Source of the DNA: Mayamaea pseudoterrestris
Lineage: Eukaryota > Bacillariophyta > Bacillariophyceae > Sellaphorales > Sellaphoraceae
Direction of reading: 5' to 3'
DNA: 64,000 nucleotides
Assembly (NCBI GenBank): GCA_027923505.1
Contig: BROI01000032.1
Location: 186,001 to 250,000 of the forward strand
The first letter of the stretch is position 1. Each line of letters starts with the position of its first letter. The notes beneath the pieces are model-generated. The model made no database searches. It was not told the DNA's origin and saw nothing but the letters and a program-made list of their open reading frames with translations. The translations under genes and the position numbers were made by a program. Below, piece after piece: positions 1-10,428 of this stretch.

Positions 1-210
1 TTGTCGATTCCGAACTTCTTGCTGGAGTGCCGCTGCGATCGCACAATGAATCATGAATTTGTGTGACGATCATCATGAAAACTGCGACGTTCCTTCCGTT
101 GAGCGAGTTTGCGCGCTGGCGCGGTCTCGAATCGCCGAGGATGGAGGGACTTTTCGACTTTCGAGTGAGGGAATTGGTTGCCTCCATCATCGCTGCACGC
201 CATTTCAACC

Positions 211-2208
211 ATGGCGAACGTTTCCGCAGTGTCAGCAACGGCGACACAACCGTCGGAAGGGTTTGTGGCAGTTCCAGAAGAAAGTGAACTCTGTCTATTA
301 TGCCTCGACTATCTGCGAGACTTGCGAAGATCCTATCCACCCCAAACACTTCGAAGCGTGGAAGGCTTACACGCTGACTATCTTACAGTCGCTTGCTGGG
401 CTCTCAGTCGGGCCTTTGCGGCTCCGGAACAATTGACTGCTGTACATGGGAATGATCCGTTCTTGGACTCGGCAAACATCGCGTCCTTGGCTGGAGATAT
501 TGACTTGAACAGCGGAGGACCAATTGTACTGTCTTCGCTGCGGTCCATGGAGGATGAGCTCATCTCAAAGGAGAACTTGCCGTCGGAAGATGCCGACCAA
601 AAGAAGGACGACGACGATGTATTTAATTTGTACGAGTACGATGACGCGCATGCCAGCAATTCGCATCGATTCTTTACGCTCTCCGGAATGGCCAGTGGAC
701 AGTCTCTGTCGGGACCGCTCACGCTGGGCGAGCTTGTTGCGGCTGGACTATCCGGCCTAGGAGCACGGTCTCGTCTGGATGCGGAACGGGCAATGATTCA
801 GTCACCCATGTTTCAGCAATTTGTACAGGCAGTCAAGGAACGGGGATTTTTTAGCGAGGATGATCTTGCCGCTGGTCAAGATCAAGGCAAGCTCTATGAG
901 CAGCGCTTTAGGAAAGTGGCAGCAAAATTTCGAACCAAGCTAGCTAACAAGGCGCAAGCGGAAGGCGTTGGAGACTGGAATGCCGCAATGGCAGCAGAAT
1001 ATCAGCGGCAGCAACGTAAATTGAAACTACAGGCGGTGATGGGGCGAATGGATTTGCCGGGAATAGAGACACAATCTGACTTGATGCTCGAAGTAACGGA
1101 TTTACCGACTCCAACTTCATACAGAACCAGGAAGCAATTTGAGCTATCACCAGTTGCATCTCGCAAAGATGCAACTTCAGATGGCGCTTCCGTGTCGGAA
1201 ATATTAACGAGCGAAAATCCGCACGATGCGGACGAAGCCGAACGATACAAGAACCAAGGCAATGGCCACATGCAGCGAAAAGAATACACACTAGCAGCCG
1301 AGTGCTACACAAAAGCACTCAAGATCTCACCAACTGGGGCCAATTCGCATGTCTATTTTAGTAATCGAGCGGCAGCACTTGTCAGTATGAAAATGTTCCA
1401 AGAAGCAATTTTAGATTCTGAACGCAGCCTTGCGCTGAAGCCTGATTATGGCAAGGCACACGCTCGATTGGGGTTGACTCACTTTTTGCTTGGCAACTAC
1501 CGACAAGCCATGGAAGCATATACAGTTGCTCTCAAGTACGAACCAGACAACAAGGGCAGTAAAGCTTACCTCGAAAAATCTGCTAAACGTCTTGCCGAAG
1601 TGGGCGAGGCTACAGCAATAAACTCTGAACCGAGCTTTTCCATCGTAAGTGAATGGGAAAAGACCTCTACAAACAAATTAGCAATAAAGACGGAACACGA
1701 TGATCATTCGAAATCCGGTGATGAAAGGGATGCCGAAAAGTACAAGGCCAAAGGGAACGCGCTCATGGCAAGTCGAGAATATGAGCTATCTGTTGCTGCC
1801 TACACCAAAGCAATTGCACTTTCAAGCAATGGTCCGCAATCTCATGTATACTATTCGAATCGAGCGGCGGCGCTGTGCTATCTGGAACGCTACTTGGAAG
1901 CGGAGGAAGATTCTTTAAAGTCCCTTTCCTTGAACCCTTCTTACGGAAAAGCACATGCTCGCCTCGGCCTCAGTCGATTCTTCATGCACGATTATGCTGG
2001 TGCAATTGAGGCTTATGACGCAGCACTCCAGCACGATCCAGAGAATGCTGCATCCAAGAGCTACCTCGCCAAAGCCAAAGTAAAACTTGCCGCTCTCCAA
2101 ACGGAGCAAGCAGCGAAGCGAGAAGCGGAGGATCAAGAGGCGCGACAGTTGACTTCGAAGGTCATGGCCAAGTCCAGCGAAGAGCTCACTGGTGATCCCG
2201 ACATGTAG
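211..2208 (+). CDS. SGTA-like co-chaperone with two TPR blocks
   Basis: A single-exon 665-aa protein. The first ATG of the frame is at 211 (ATGGCGAAC). Residues about 16-65 resemble the N-terminal dimerisation region of small glutamine-rich TPR proteins (SGT/SGTA). Residues about 170-245 form a helical linker. Two very similar three-repeat TPR domains follow, at about 340-455 and 507-625. Each opens with a YKxxGN motif and carries SNRAAAL and the KAHARLGL stretch typical of SGT/Hsc70-interacting TPRs. In the family such TPR clamps bind the EEVD tails of Hsp70/Hsp90 and help route tail-anchored and misfolded proteins. Ordinary SGTA has one TPR domain, so this one is duplicated. The C-terminus is a short charged helix with no Gln-rich tail. 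The family call is firm; the exact partner is inferred. Confidence 0.85.
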   Translation: MANVSAVSATATQPSEGFVAVPEESELCLLCLDYLRDLRRSYPPQTLRSVEGLHADYLTVACWALSRAFAAPEQLTAVHGNDPFLDSANIASLAGDIDLNSGGPIVLSSLRSMEDELISKENLPSEDADQKKDDDDVFNLYEYDDAHASNSHRFFTLSGMASGQSLSGPLTLGELVAAGLSGLGARSRLDAERAMIQSPMFQQFVQAVKERGFFSEDDLAAGQDQGKLYEQRFRKVAAKFRTKLANKAQAEGVGDWNAAMAAEYQRQQRKLKLQAVMGRMDLPGIETQSDLMLEVTDLPTPTSYRTRKQFELSPVASRKDATSDGASVSEILTSENPHDADEAERYKNQGNGHMQRKEYTLAAECYTKALKISPTGANSHVYFSNRAAALVSMKMFQEAILDSERSLALKPDYGKAHARLGLTHFLLGNYRQAMEAYTVALKYEPDNKGSKAYLEKSAKRLAEVGEATAINSEPSFSIVSEWEKTSTNKLAIKTEHDDHSKSGDERDAEKYKAKGNALMASREYELSVAAYTKAIALSSNGPQSHVYYSNRAAALCYLERYLEAEEDSLKSLSLNPSYGKAHARLGLSRFFMHDYAGAIEAYDAALQHDPENAASKSYLAKAKVKLAALQTEQAAKREAEDQEARQLTSKVMAKSSEELTGDPDM

Positions 2209-2943
2209 GGTCCAGAGGGCAGATAAACTCATCTCACACATAGAACGGACATCCATGGACACTGCGATAAAGTACTTTGACAAGTACAAGTAGGCTCCGG
2301 CGTTACGGCTTCGAGTACGACGTTTTACCTAAAACTAACAAATCATTTGGCAGGAGTTATCCCGGTTGCCGTCCGTGTTCGGAACGAGCTGCTCGGTATA
2401 CTCTAGGAGTAGTGGTACCAATACTACCCTACTACCCTACCGGTAAAATACAAAGCAAAACTACCGGTAATGGACTCCTTAACATTATTATTGCCCTTGT
2501 CTTCCAAGATTCACATCCCAGTACATAATATATTAACATAAACAGTCTGATATGTCCAAATCGTAATATTATACAAGCAGGAGTAGAACACCATTGCCTT
2601 TGTCAGGTGGCAGACGAAAGTTGGGCGCTGTGGCGAATGGATTAGTGACAGTGAGAAATATCACTGACCTGGTCGGAAAGCTACGACCACCGGTAGTCTC
2701 CCCTAAGTAATGATGACGCTCGAGTCATCCATGTGACATTCCAAATGAGTCAGCAGAATTCATGACGAACGGGCAATAACGCGGGCAATACGATAATTGT
2801 TTTGAGTGCCCTCAAAGAAGTCCACAGACGAAGAAAGACTGAACACGTTGCACGTCGGACTTATCTGCAAAGAAGCCCCATCGATCCCATGTTGAACCGC
2901 CAGATCATTGTTCATTTCTTTCGCTCAGCCGCTCAGCCCAAGC
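2209..2943. other. Intergenic, no gene seen
   Basis: No convincing reading frame occurs here. A short A/T-rich stretch near 2400-2480 carries two copies of the ACCGGTA palindromic word. The part next to 2944 is presumably promoter. Confidence 0.4.
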
Positions 2944-3708
2944 ATGTCAAGTGGTGGACACTCCAACAGCCTTAACAACGCGGTTGCAATGGTTCACTTT
3001 CAAGTAACCGATTCACCTACCATGACCATGCACCTCTCTCCAACTCCTATCATTCGAGCGCCGCGGATCCCACTGGAGCTGCAACGTGTGTTTCTAGCGT
3101 CAAACAGAGGGGAAACGGTCAACGTCCCACCAAAGAATGCCTTTCAAGTGTTTCCTCGCAACAAATCAAAGTCCATTGGCATGCGAAAAGTGAAGAGTTG
3201 TGAGCTTTTCACATTGTTGGACTCATCTTCGAGCGAGTACGACGACCTTTCAGTTTGCGAAGAGCGAAAGCGACCAAGACGAAACAGACGAATGCTCAAG
3301 TTTGCCGAGGGAGAGGCTACGCTCGAGTACGACCAAAGAAAGCCCACCAACCGATGCCACAACATCAAGTTTGTACCGAAGCAGGTTGACGCAATACCAA
3401 TCTCGCCTTTGCGGACAAAGGATGGTCCTGAATGGAGTGATAGCGATGCATCTCCTGCTTTAAAACCATCCTTGTATCTTCCCAAGGTGGACGCTTCACG
3501 CTGGAATAATGTTTGCAATGAGTTCTTTCCTCATTCCTCACTTCCCGTGCAAAGACACGTTCGAAGGTCGTCAATGGATTGTGCGCCACACTTTCCCATT
3601 CGTAGGAAGAGCGAGACCAGAGTGCATCCCATTCCGCGAAGGTCATCAATGGATTCAGTCCCTAAATTGCCTAGACGTTCAGGAGCTGAGCTTTGCATGG
3701 CTAACTGA
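2944..3708 (+). CDS. Hypothetical basic protein with RRSSMD repeats
   Basis: A 254-aa protein. The first in-frame ATG is at 2944; the frame is open a little further upstream but without an ATG. I do not recognise a domain. It is rich in Ser, Pro, Arg and Lys and looks disordered. An acidic serine patch (DSSSSEYDDLSVCEE) is followed by a basic cluster (RKRPRRNRRMLKF), a plausible nuclear signal. The C-terminus holds two near-identical RRSSMDxxPxxP units (about residues 217 and 240), each matching an R-R-x-S phosphorylation site for AGC-type kinases or 14-3-3 binding. Codon use and reading-frame integrity support a real gene. Function unknown. Confidence 0.6.
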   Translation: MSSGGHSNSLNNAVAMVHFQVTDSPTMTMHLSPTPIIRAPRIPLELQRVFLASNRGETVNVPPKNAFQVFPRNKSKSIGMRKVKSCELFTLLDSSSSEYDDLSVCEERKRPRRNRRMLKFAEGEATLEYDQRKPTNRCHNIKFVPKQVDAIPISPLRTKDGPEWSDSDASPALKPSLYLPKVDASRWNNVCNEFFPHSSLPVQRHVRRSSMDCAPHFPIRRKSETRVHPIPRRSSMDSVPKLPRRSGAELCMAN

Positions 3709-4106
3709 GGCATCTTGCTTACTGTGCATTGTACACAGTTTATTTCATCTGCAACTATTAGCCGCTGCACGTCAACAAGTATTGTACCTTTCTGAGATGG
3801 CTATTCTTGTCCAACTGAACATAGAAACCATAATTTGTACATAGAAGATGATATCATGTATTCTCTGGGTTTTACCACGCTTGTTTTTGCTTGATACATA
3901 CTATAGAAGTGGTAATGAGTGAGGTTTGTTAAGCTCGCACAACTTCAATAGTCGTAGCTAAGCATTCCTTGTTGATAACGGTGCGATATTAACGCCGAAT
4001 GGCGTCGTCAAAAATTCCGTGCAGTGGCATCGTTCGAGAGAGACCTTCCTGCCTGCTTTGACTCTTGCTGTCAACAAGAGGACCATTATGCTTTTGCTAC
4101 AATAAC
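3709..4106. other. Intergenic, promoter of the protease gene
   Basis: Tandem gene spacing of about 400 bp. I see no gene or repeat. Confidence 0.4.
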
Positions 4107-6248
4107 ATGAAGTATCGAATTTTCTTCGCAGCGCAATGGATTTGTTTGACTTCTTGTCCTCTTCAGAATGCCGCAGCATGGACGGCGCCTGCTACTGCCA
4201 TTCGACAGCGGCAATGGAAACTAGATAGACGATTCAACGACCCAATACTTATGCAGAGCTGGATGACTCCATACGAAGAGATTTTGGATAGCTCAGATAT
4301 GTTGAAAGCAACTGATAAGCGATATCTCTCGCCCCCTCCTTCTTGGCAGCATCGTGTGTATTCCATCTTGCTGTGCTTGCAAATTCTGCTTGGAACTTGT
4401 CTTGGGACATGCCATGCCACCGAAGGCGCTGCACAGAAGATAGCTCAGTTGGCGGAGATATCTCCTCAGGTGGAGGTCATTCATCAAGTTGCTCAGTCTT
4501 CCGAGTATTCTGGCAGTCATAAACGTTACTGGTCGACCATGGAGCAAGGGTCGCTAGCGGAAAAGGAGGCTGCAAATCTTCATCTTCTCGACTATGCCGT
4601 CGGAACTGTCAATACAATGTACTACGATCACACAGGAGGAGTAGATTTTCAGCCACGAGACTTCTACAGTACTTTCAAATCATGGCTTCGAGTTGAAGCA
4701 CCAACTAGTCTGCACGATCGAACGGCAGTCGTGCAAGAGCTCAAGTCGCTTATATCCGGTCTCGATGACCCCTTCTCTAAGTATATGACACGGGAAGAGC
4801 TTAAAAAGGAGATGAGTACTTGGAACGATGGGTTTCTTGGACTGGGAGCAGTTGCAGAACCACCTAGCAAAGCATGGTACACTCACACTACTCCGGTTGT
4901 TGCCAATCTTCCGGCTCCACCACCGCCAACAGCAACGTCCCGGAACAAGCAAGATGCACGCATCTCTGTGAATAGAGTATTGTCGCTTCCCGTTGTGACA
5001 GCAGTCGCGCCAGACAGCCCGGCGGAGCGAGCTGGGTTGACAGTGGGCGATCGAATTGTCGCGGTCGGCCAGGACATTTTTCTAGGCAAGTCGGAGCAGC
5101 AGCTAGATAAGCTATTACAAGAGAGGTATTCAGCCGAAAACTATCTTGGACATCCAAGTTTGACCATCGCCAAACCAGTGTACGCAACGATACAATCAGA
5201 TGGCGGCCGTGGGGACCGCGATGTCATTGTCGCCTATCGCCCCACTCACGTGAGACTACCAACCGCATCTGTTGAACCATTTCAGCTGAATCCATGGCAG
5301 AAGGGTAACGCTATAGTTCACTACGAGCTGTTGTCGAGCGAGGACTCTATATTTGCACGGCAACGAGTCGGTTATATTAGGTTGACTCGCTTTTCTAAGG
5401 CGTCGACATCAGGTTTCATCAAAGCAGTGACCGATCTTGAAATGCGCGGAGCTACATCCTTTATCATTGACCTTCGCAACAATTATGGCGGCGTTATTCA
5501 GGAAGCCATGCTGACTGCGTCAACTCTTCTTCGGGATCCGCATTCGGTGCTATGCTATACAATGAATTCTCGCGGCGGCTTTACGACGCACGATGTGGAA
5601 GAATACGTGGTACACTCACGTTACCCTGGCTATTTATTAAGCAATGAGCCGAATAATGTTGTTCTGGCCCAAGTAAAGCGAGAAAATCCCTCTATTTTCG
5701 CCTCGGATGGCGTCAATTGGTCTCCTCCAAGCTCCTTTGCTAGCCTTCACGAACAAGCCACTAGGCGGAGTATACACAAGCATGCTTCCTTGACTCATTA
5801 CGCCAGCAATCGAGCCGATTCTGACCGCCAAAATCCATTTTACAGTGTGATTCGACGACCGATTGTATTGCTGGTGAATGAAGGCACGGCCAGTTCCGCG
5901 GAAGTTTTCGCATCGGCCCTCCGCGATAATGGCCGAACAGTCGCTCTCGTCGGAACGAAGACGTACGGCAAGGGTTTGATACAGCACACGTTTCCAATGC
6001 CAGACGGTGGTGCATTGAAACTCACTGTAGCAGAGTACTTGACACCAGCTCTCCAGCATGTGACCAAGGTTGGTGGCGCTCAATACAGTATGGGCGAACG
6101 AGTAGGAGGCGGCATTTTGCCGGACGTTGTCTGCGAGAGCAAGCAAGGAATTCCAAATAATATTGGCGCAGATTTGTGCATTGGTGTGGCCATGGACGCT
6201 TTGGAAGAGGCGGAGAGTGCCAAGATACAGTTTCTGAGCAAGCTCTAG
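4107..6248 (+). CDS. CTPA: C-terminal processing protease (CtpA), plastid lumen
   Basis: A single-exon 713-aa S41-family serine protease. ATG at 4107 opens a signal peptide (MKYRIFFAAQWICLTSCP) that ends at an ASAF-like plastid motif, NAAAWTAP. A second hydrophobic segment at about residues 89-109 ends in CHA before TEG and looks like a thylakoid-lumen transfer signal. A PDZ domain follows at about 289-345 (SPAERAGLTVGDRI). The S41 core carries GTASSAE with the likely nucleophile Ser597 and YGKG with Lys622, 25 residues apart as in the characterised algal D1 processing protease. In the family this enzyme removes the C-terminal extension of photosystem II D1 so that the Mn cluster can assemble. 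At 713 aa it is longer than plant CtpA (about 500) because of loops before and inside the protease domain. Family call firm; lumenal location inferred. Confidence 0.9.
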   Translation: MKYRIFFAAQWICLTSCPLQNAAAWTAPATAIRQRQWKLDRRFNDPILMQSWMTPYEEILDSSDMLKATDKRYLSPPPSWQHRVYSILLCLQILLGTCLGTCHATEGAAQKIAQLAEISPQVEVIHQVAQSSEYSGSHKRYWSTMEQGSLAEKEAANLHLLDYAVGTVNTMYYDHTGGVDFQPRDFYSTFKSWLRVEAPTSLHDRTAVVQELKSLISGLDDPFSKYMTREELKKEMSTWNDGFLGLGAVAEPPSKAWYTHTTPVVANLPAPPPPTATSRNKQDARISVNRVLSLPVVTAVAPDSPAERAGLTVGDRIVAVGQDIFLGKSEQQLDKLLQERYSAENYLGHPSLTIAKPVYATIQSDGGRGDRDVIVAYRPTHVRLPTASVEPFQLNPWQKGNAIVHYELLSSEDSIFARQRVGYIRLTRFSKASTSGFIKAVTDLEMRGATSFIIDLRNNYGGVIQEAMLTASTLLRDPHSVLCYTMNSRGGFTTHDVEEYVVHSRYPGYLLSNEPNNVVLAQVKRENPSIFASDGVNWSPPSSFASLHEQATRRSIHKHASLTHYASNRADSDRQNPFYSVIRRPIVLLVNEGTASSAEVFASALRDNGRTVALVGTKTYGKGLIQHTFPMPDGGALKLTVAEYLTPALQHVTKVGGAQYSMGERVGGGILPDVVCESKQGIPNNIGADLCIGVAMDALEEAESAKIQFLSKL

Positions 6249-6476
6249 TTGTTTATGGCGCAGCTAGCGAGCCAAGCAGCCGCCAGCAACACTCCCGGAC
6301 GTGAAAGTCAACTGCTACTTTTCTATGAAATCGTTTCGTAGTTAATATACACGACAATAGGTATTCGCTTTTTGAGGCCTTATTTAGTCAGTGTTTACTT
6401 TATAATAAGACTATACAGGACTCCCACGGTCCTGGGCCTTTGGATCTGGCGAGTACATATCATGTTAGTCACGCTA

Positions 6477-6695
6477 CTACCAATTGCGAATGACGGAACG
6501 TTTCTTGTCTTCGACCAAGCGAACGTCCTTGGATGTGCGTAAAAAGTTGAGTCCAAACCCGACGCAGAGGAACATGGCACCAGTGAGGCAAGCAATGAGC
6601 GGATAAGTGGATGGATCCGAGAGCCAATTCGTCTTGACGCCGCGAGCTTTCAAGTTCATGTATTGGGTTGACACAAAGCGGCGTTGCGCCGCCAT
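6477..6695 (-). CDS. B12D/NDUFA4-like small mitochondrial protein
   Basis: A 72-aa protein starting at ATGGCGGCG (6695). A basic N-terminus precedes NWLSDPSTYPLI and one membrane segment (about residues 33-52, ACLTGAMFLCVGFGL), then RTSKDVRL. This arrangement, W-x-DP-x-x-YPL, a single helix and then NP/SKDVR, is that of the B12D / MLRQ (NDUFA4) family, small inner-membrane proteins associated with complex I or IV. It is divergently transcribed from the transporter gene at 7331. An unseen upstream exon is possible but not needed. Confidence 0.65.
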   Translation of the reverse strand: MAAQRRFVSTQYMNLKARGVKTNWLSDPSTYPLIACLTGAMFLCVGFGLNFLRTSKDVRLVEDKKRSVIRNW

Positions 6696-7330
6696 GGATG
6701 ATCTGATAGTTAGAGCAGATGGCGAAATTGTGAGTATAAACGCTGAAAGATACGCTTTCGTGAAAGTAGAATCCGAATTTCGCATTGCATTTATTAAACA
6801 TTGAACTGCTCCTTTTGTCCTCACAATCTGACCATCATGACTCACCGAGCAAAGGCATTGGAGACTGGGCTAATCATTATTGATGCTTAGAGTGAGTAGA
6901 ATGCAATTACCGGCTTTGTGATTGTCATTCTGGAGCTTGCCATCGAATGCTTGTCGCGATCCATCTTCACCTCGCGGAACAATTCGGTGACACCAAAATG
7001 AAGCTATGAAATGCCTAGTGAGTCCTGGTACGACATTTGTTTGCGTCTCATCGCGAGACGCAACGACGACGATGATGGCCGAAAGGTCAATCGATCCACG
7101 ATCAAAAGCAGCCTGTGTGTCCTTCCTCCCTGCTGTATTGAAATCCTGCGCCGTCTTCTTGTAAATTACCCAAAAAAGCGACATCTTGCTAAACAAAATT
7201 GCTAACGAAACAGAGTTCAAAGCTGCGCCGCATTTGAAAAGTCACGCTCTCGACTCTCGAGTGGCTGCTGCACGCACTTATATATCGGATTGGTTTTATA
7301 TTTAGCGCATTTGAATAATTGTAAATTAAC
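6696..7330. other. Divergent promoter region
   Basis: Lies between the minus-strand B12D-like gene and the plus-strand transporter. Short open frames exist on both strands but none shows domain-like composition. Confidence 0.4.
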
Positions 7331-9344
7331 ATGGTCGTAAAGAGTCCATTCTTTGCTCCAAAGACACCCATGGGGGAGCAGCAGACGCCGGGTGGAACCA
7401 AGCATGCTGTCAAGAAGGAGGTCGAAGAACACAAGTCGGGTTACTTTGGTACCGTCGCGAACCTCATGAATGCCATTGTCGGAAGTGGGATTGTAGGCAT
7501 ACCCTTTGCTATTCGCGAGGCAGGCTTTGTCGCTGGCATATTTTTGATTATTATTGCGGCTTTTATAACGGAAAAGTCGCTTCGATTGCTCATTGCGACG
7601 GCCAAGCATGTCCATGTTCCTTCCTATGAAACTTTGGCCGAAGCGGCCTTTGGTAAATTGGGCTTCAAGTTTCTTTGTTGCAACATGTTTGTCATGGCTT
7701 TTGGGGCACAGATCTCGTACTTGATGGTTGTCAAGGATACGTTCAGCGGCATTTTCCTTGGAGAAGCGGCGACGATTGCCAGCAAAAGAGCAGTCCTCTT
7801 GCTGGTGAGCCTTTCCATCATGGTACCACTAAGCTCACAACGAGACATGGCAGACTTGGCCAAGACGAGTCGAGTATCTGTCTTGATTGACGTCATTTTG
7901 GTTGGTCTCGTCGTGTACAGCGCTCCGATTGTTCAGTCGTTGCAAACGCTTCGTGAAGAAAATGATGGCGCTCCGATTGCAAGTATATTGATGAAGGACA
8001 CAATCCGCCCCGAGTCCATTTTCGTTGGCCTCGGTGTCTTGAGTTTTGCTTATGTCTGTCAGCAATCAGCATTTATTATTGCCGGTAGCTTAGAACGGCC
8101 TACGTTGAAGCGCTGGAGCGTTGTTACGGCGACAGCATTGACATTGTGCTGCTTTTTGGAATTGGCCATGGGCGCCTCGGGCTATTTGGCGTATGGGACA
8201 TTGACCGAAGGGAATATAATAAACAATTTGGATCCCAGCCTTTGGTCGGCGAATATAGCGAGATGCTTGCTTGGCACGACGATGCTTCTAGTGTATCCTC
8301 TCGAAAGCTTTGTCTCGCGCCACGTTTGCGTTGTTCTATTCTTTTCTGGACGGCGGGCACACGAAGGAGACGATTCGAGCATACTGAACCGACGAGATAG
8401 AAGGATTGGACTGACGGTTATGTTGTACGTCATGGCAGTCATTCCTGCTGCCATTTTTCAGGTAAGCGACACGAAAAGAAGTGGATTGGCGGTGGAGTGC
8501 GATGCATCACTAACTTGTGCGACTTCTATATTGACAGAACATGGGCAATATCTTGTCCATAACTGGGTCTGTAGGAGGTTCTTGTCTCTCATATATCGGA
8601 CCTGGTCTCGTATATCTCGGCATCCATGGCGGCAGGTTTATTGAACTTGTCGAAGGGTCGTGGCTGGGAAACATGCTCCCAGAAGCTTTAAAAACTGGCG
8701 CACTTAAAGAAAGCCATGACGGCCTCAACGCCGTCGAGACGACTCCATTAGTAGCTGGTGGCGTTGCAGCTGACGAAGCCGATGAACAACCCGATCCGGA
8801 CGAAAGTCAATTGCAAGAAAGTTTTGTTCGCCGCCTACTCATGTTTATCGTCTGGTACCTTGGAGGGTTTCCGATATGGATATCTATTGCACAAATTGGA
8901 AAGAGAAATTTGACAAATCATATACACGATCTTGCCCTCAAGTCGCCTCATCCAATTCGAATCGGCGATGTTGTATATACGGGCACTGAATTGAGTGATC
9001 TTAAACGAGCGTCTAGAGGTGCTGGTGATGTGTCGATTTTGAAAGCTGTCACTCGATCAGAGTCGTTGCCCCTAATCACGAGCGAGTCCGGTACAGACCT
9101 GTCTCAACTTGGCCGGCAGTCCGTCGTATTGGCCAATGCGTCTGGCGGGGATATTAACAAGCGAATAGGTCAAGAGCTGCTGCAAAAGAAAAGCAACCAA
9201 GCCATTGCCAGCGAAGAGGCTGACCCTCAACAAGCGCCACCGACATGGTACGACTTTTTTGTGGCCATTTTCTTCATACTGTTTGGAGTATTGGCTTTTA
9301 CAGCTGGCATTATATCACTCGTCATACAAAATAAGAACGAATAA
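7331..9344 (+). CDS. Amino acid/auxin permease (AAAP, SLC38-like)
   Basis: Two exons, 7331-8461 and 8538-9344, encode 645 aa. The 76-nt intron has donor CAG|GTAAGC, branch-like CACTAAC near 8507 and acceptor TTGACAG; it keeps frame. The N-terminal cytosolic segment is followed by the first helix with NAIVGSGIVGIPFAI, the signature of AAAP secondary transporters, then about ten more helices. After the core there is an unusually long hydrophilic region (about residues 425-625, broken by one helix near 475 and rich in acidic and Ser residues). A last helix near the C-terminus follows (DFFVAIFFILFGVLAF). Expected role: proton- or sodium-coupled movement of neutral amino acids across plasma or vacuolar membrane. 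Substrate and membrane cannot be told from sequence. Confidence 0.85.
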
Positions 9345-9567
9345 ACGATACGCACTTTGCGTACGACCAAGTCGGGACGCCAAGTTAAAGGATAATTGTA
9401 CACATCTTGCAGATGAAAAGACAAGCCACAATCTTGCGCTAGTGTAAATTGTTTAGATAATCCCTCTGAAAGCACACCTGCAAAAACATTCCCCCTTGAT
9501 TCATGGGAAAGTCGCATTGTTCTGCCGTAAAAATGGGTATCTTTGCTTTAAAATTGTATGCGTCGTT

Positions 9568-10428
9568 TTAAAAATTGGTCTGTGGTGACACTGTCGCTTC
9601 GCCGCCCAAGCCTGTGCATGTAGCAGCAAGCTTATCCATATTGCTTGCAAGCAACTCTGTACTACAATCATTGGCGCTGTCTGACGACTCGGTCCGACGT
9701 GTGCTTTCGCTCGCGCCAATGTCCAAAGTATCCTTGTCGCATGTCATGCTCTTTGGCAAAGCACACTCCACTTTCTTCAAAATTGCTCTCTCTGATGGGC
9801 TACTCTTGCGGCATTGCTGTCGACAAGACTCTTGCCTCTCAATATTCTTTTTGTGCTGCCATTCTTGCAGCCAGATGGCAGCTGGATCATCCACGCAGGC
9901 GTCCGACCACCGCTCTTGCCATCGTTTCCACTTGCGTCCGACGCTTTCAAAGAAGACAAATAATGTTTCAAATTCCTGCATGGCGATCGTATGAGCTCTC
10001 TGGCTTTTGATTCGTCGCAACTCCTTGGTAACCCGTTTCATCTCGCAAGCATGCAGCGTTTCGTCATTGTCGGCAACGTTCATTGGCTGTAGGAGCTCCC
10101 GACGCACCTCTGGCGGCATGCGCAGCTCGAGTTTCGCGCGTCGCACTGCGGCCTGCTCGTATTGATGAACGCTGACTTGGTACGAGCTGGTGACGTTCCA
10201 ATCCAACGTCACTGGAAGACCGCTCGATGTGGAAGGATGATCGCCAAGTATGACTGGGTACTCTTGTATGTGCAGACGATCGAAGGTGACGTGTTTGTGT
10301 TGTTGCGGAGGAGCATGGAATGTCGTTGCTGGTATAGTGTCGTCTACCTCTGGCTCTTCGATAATTAGAGCACGCTGTGAATTGCTAAGGTCTACTTGGG
10401 GCAGCGCTTGCTCAGGACCTTCGCACAT
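9568..10428 (-). CDS. Hypothetical protein with stramenopile ILGDHP motif
   Basis: A 286-aa protein; first in-frame ATG at 10428 (MCEGPEQALP). No catalytic domain is recognised. Residues about 45-110 hold a compact module: VTFDRLHIQEYPVILGDHP, then SSGLPVTLDW, then a YEQAAVRRAKLELRMPPEVRR segment. I recall this arrangement (x-E-Y-P-x-I-L-G-D-x-P, S-x-G-x-P-x-x-L-x-W, then Tyr-Glu and an arginine-rich helix) as common in many otherwise unrelated diatom proteins; that is from memory, not a search. The rest is charged, with a helical middle and a Ser-rich end. Function unknown; a protein-interaction module is a guess. Confidence 0.7.
   Translation of the reverse strand: MCEGPEQALPQVDLSNSQRALIIEEPEVDDTIPATTFHAPPQQHKHVTFDRLHIQEYPVILGDHPSTSSGLPVTLDWNVTSSYQVSVHQYEQAAVRRAKLELRMPPEVRRELLQPMNVADNDETLHACEMKRVTKELRRIKSQRAHTIAMQEFETLFVFFESVGRKWKRWQERWSDACVDDPAAIWLQEWQHKKNIERQESCRQQCRKSSPSERAILKKVECALPKSMTCDKDTLDIGASESTRRTESSDSANDCSTELLASNMDKLAATCTGLGGEATVSPQTNF

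Noticed and set aside
2400-2480. ACCGGTA palindromic words as a regulatory motif
   Set aside because: The word recurs in unrelated coding and non-coding places in the window, so no specific role can be supported.
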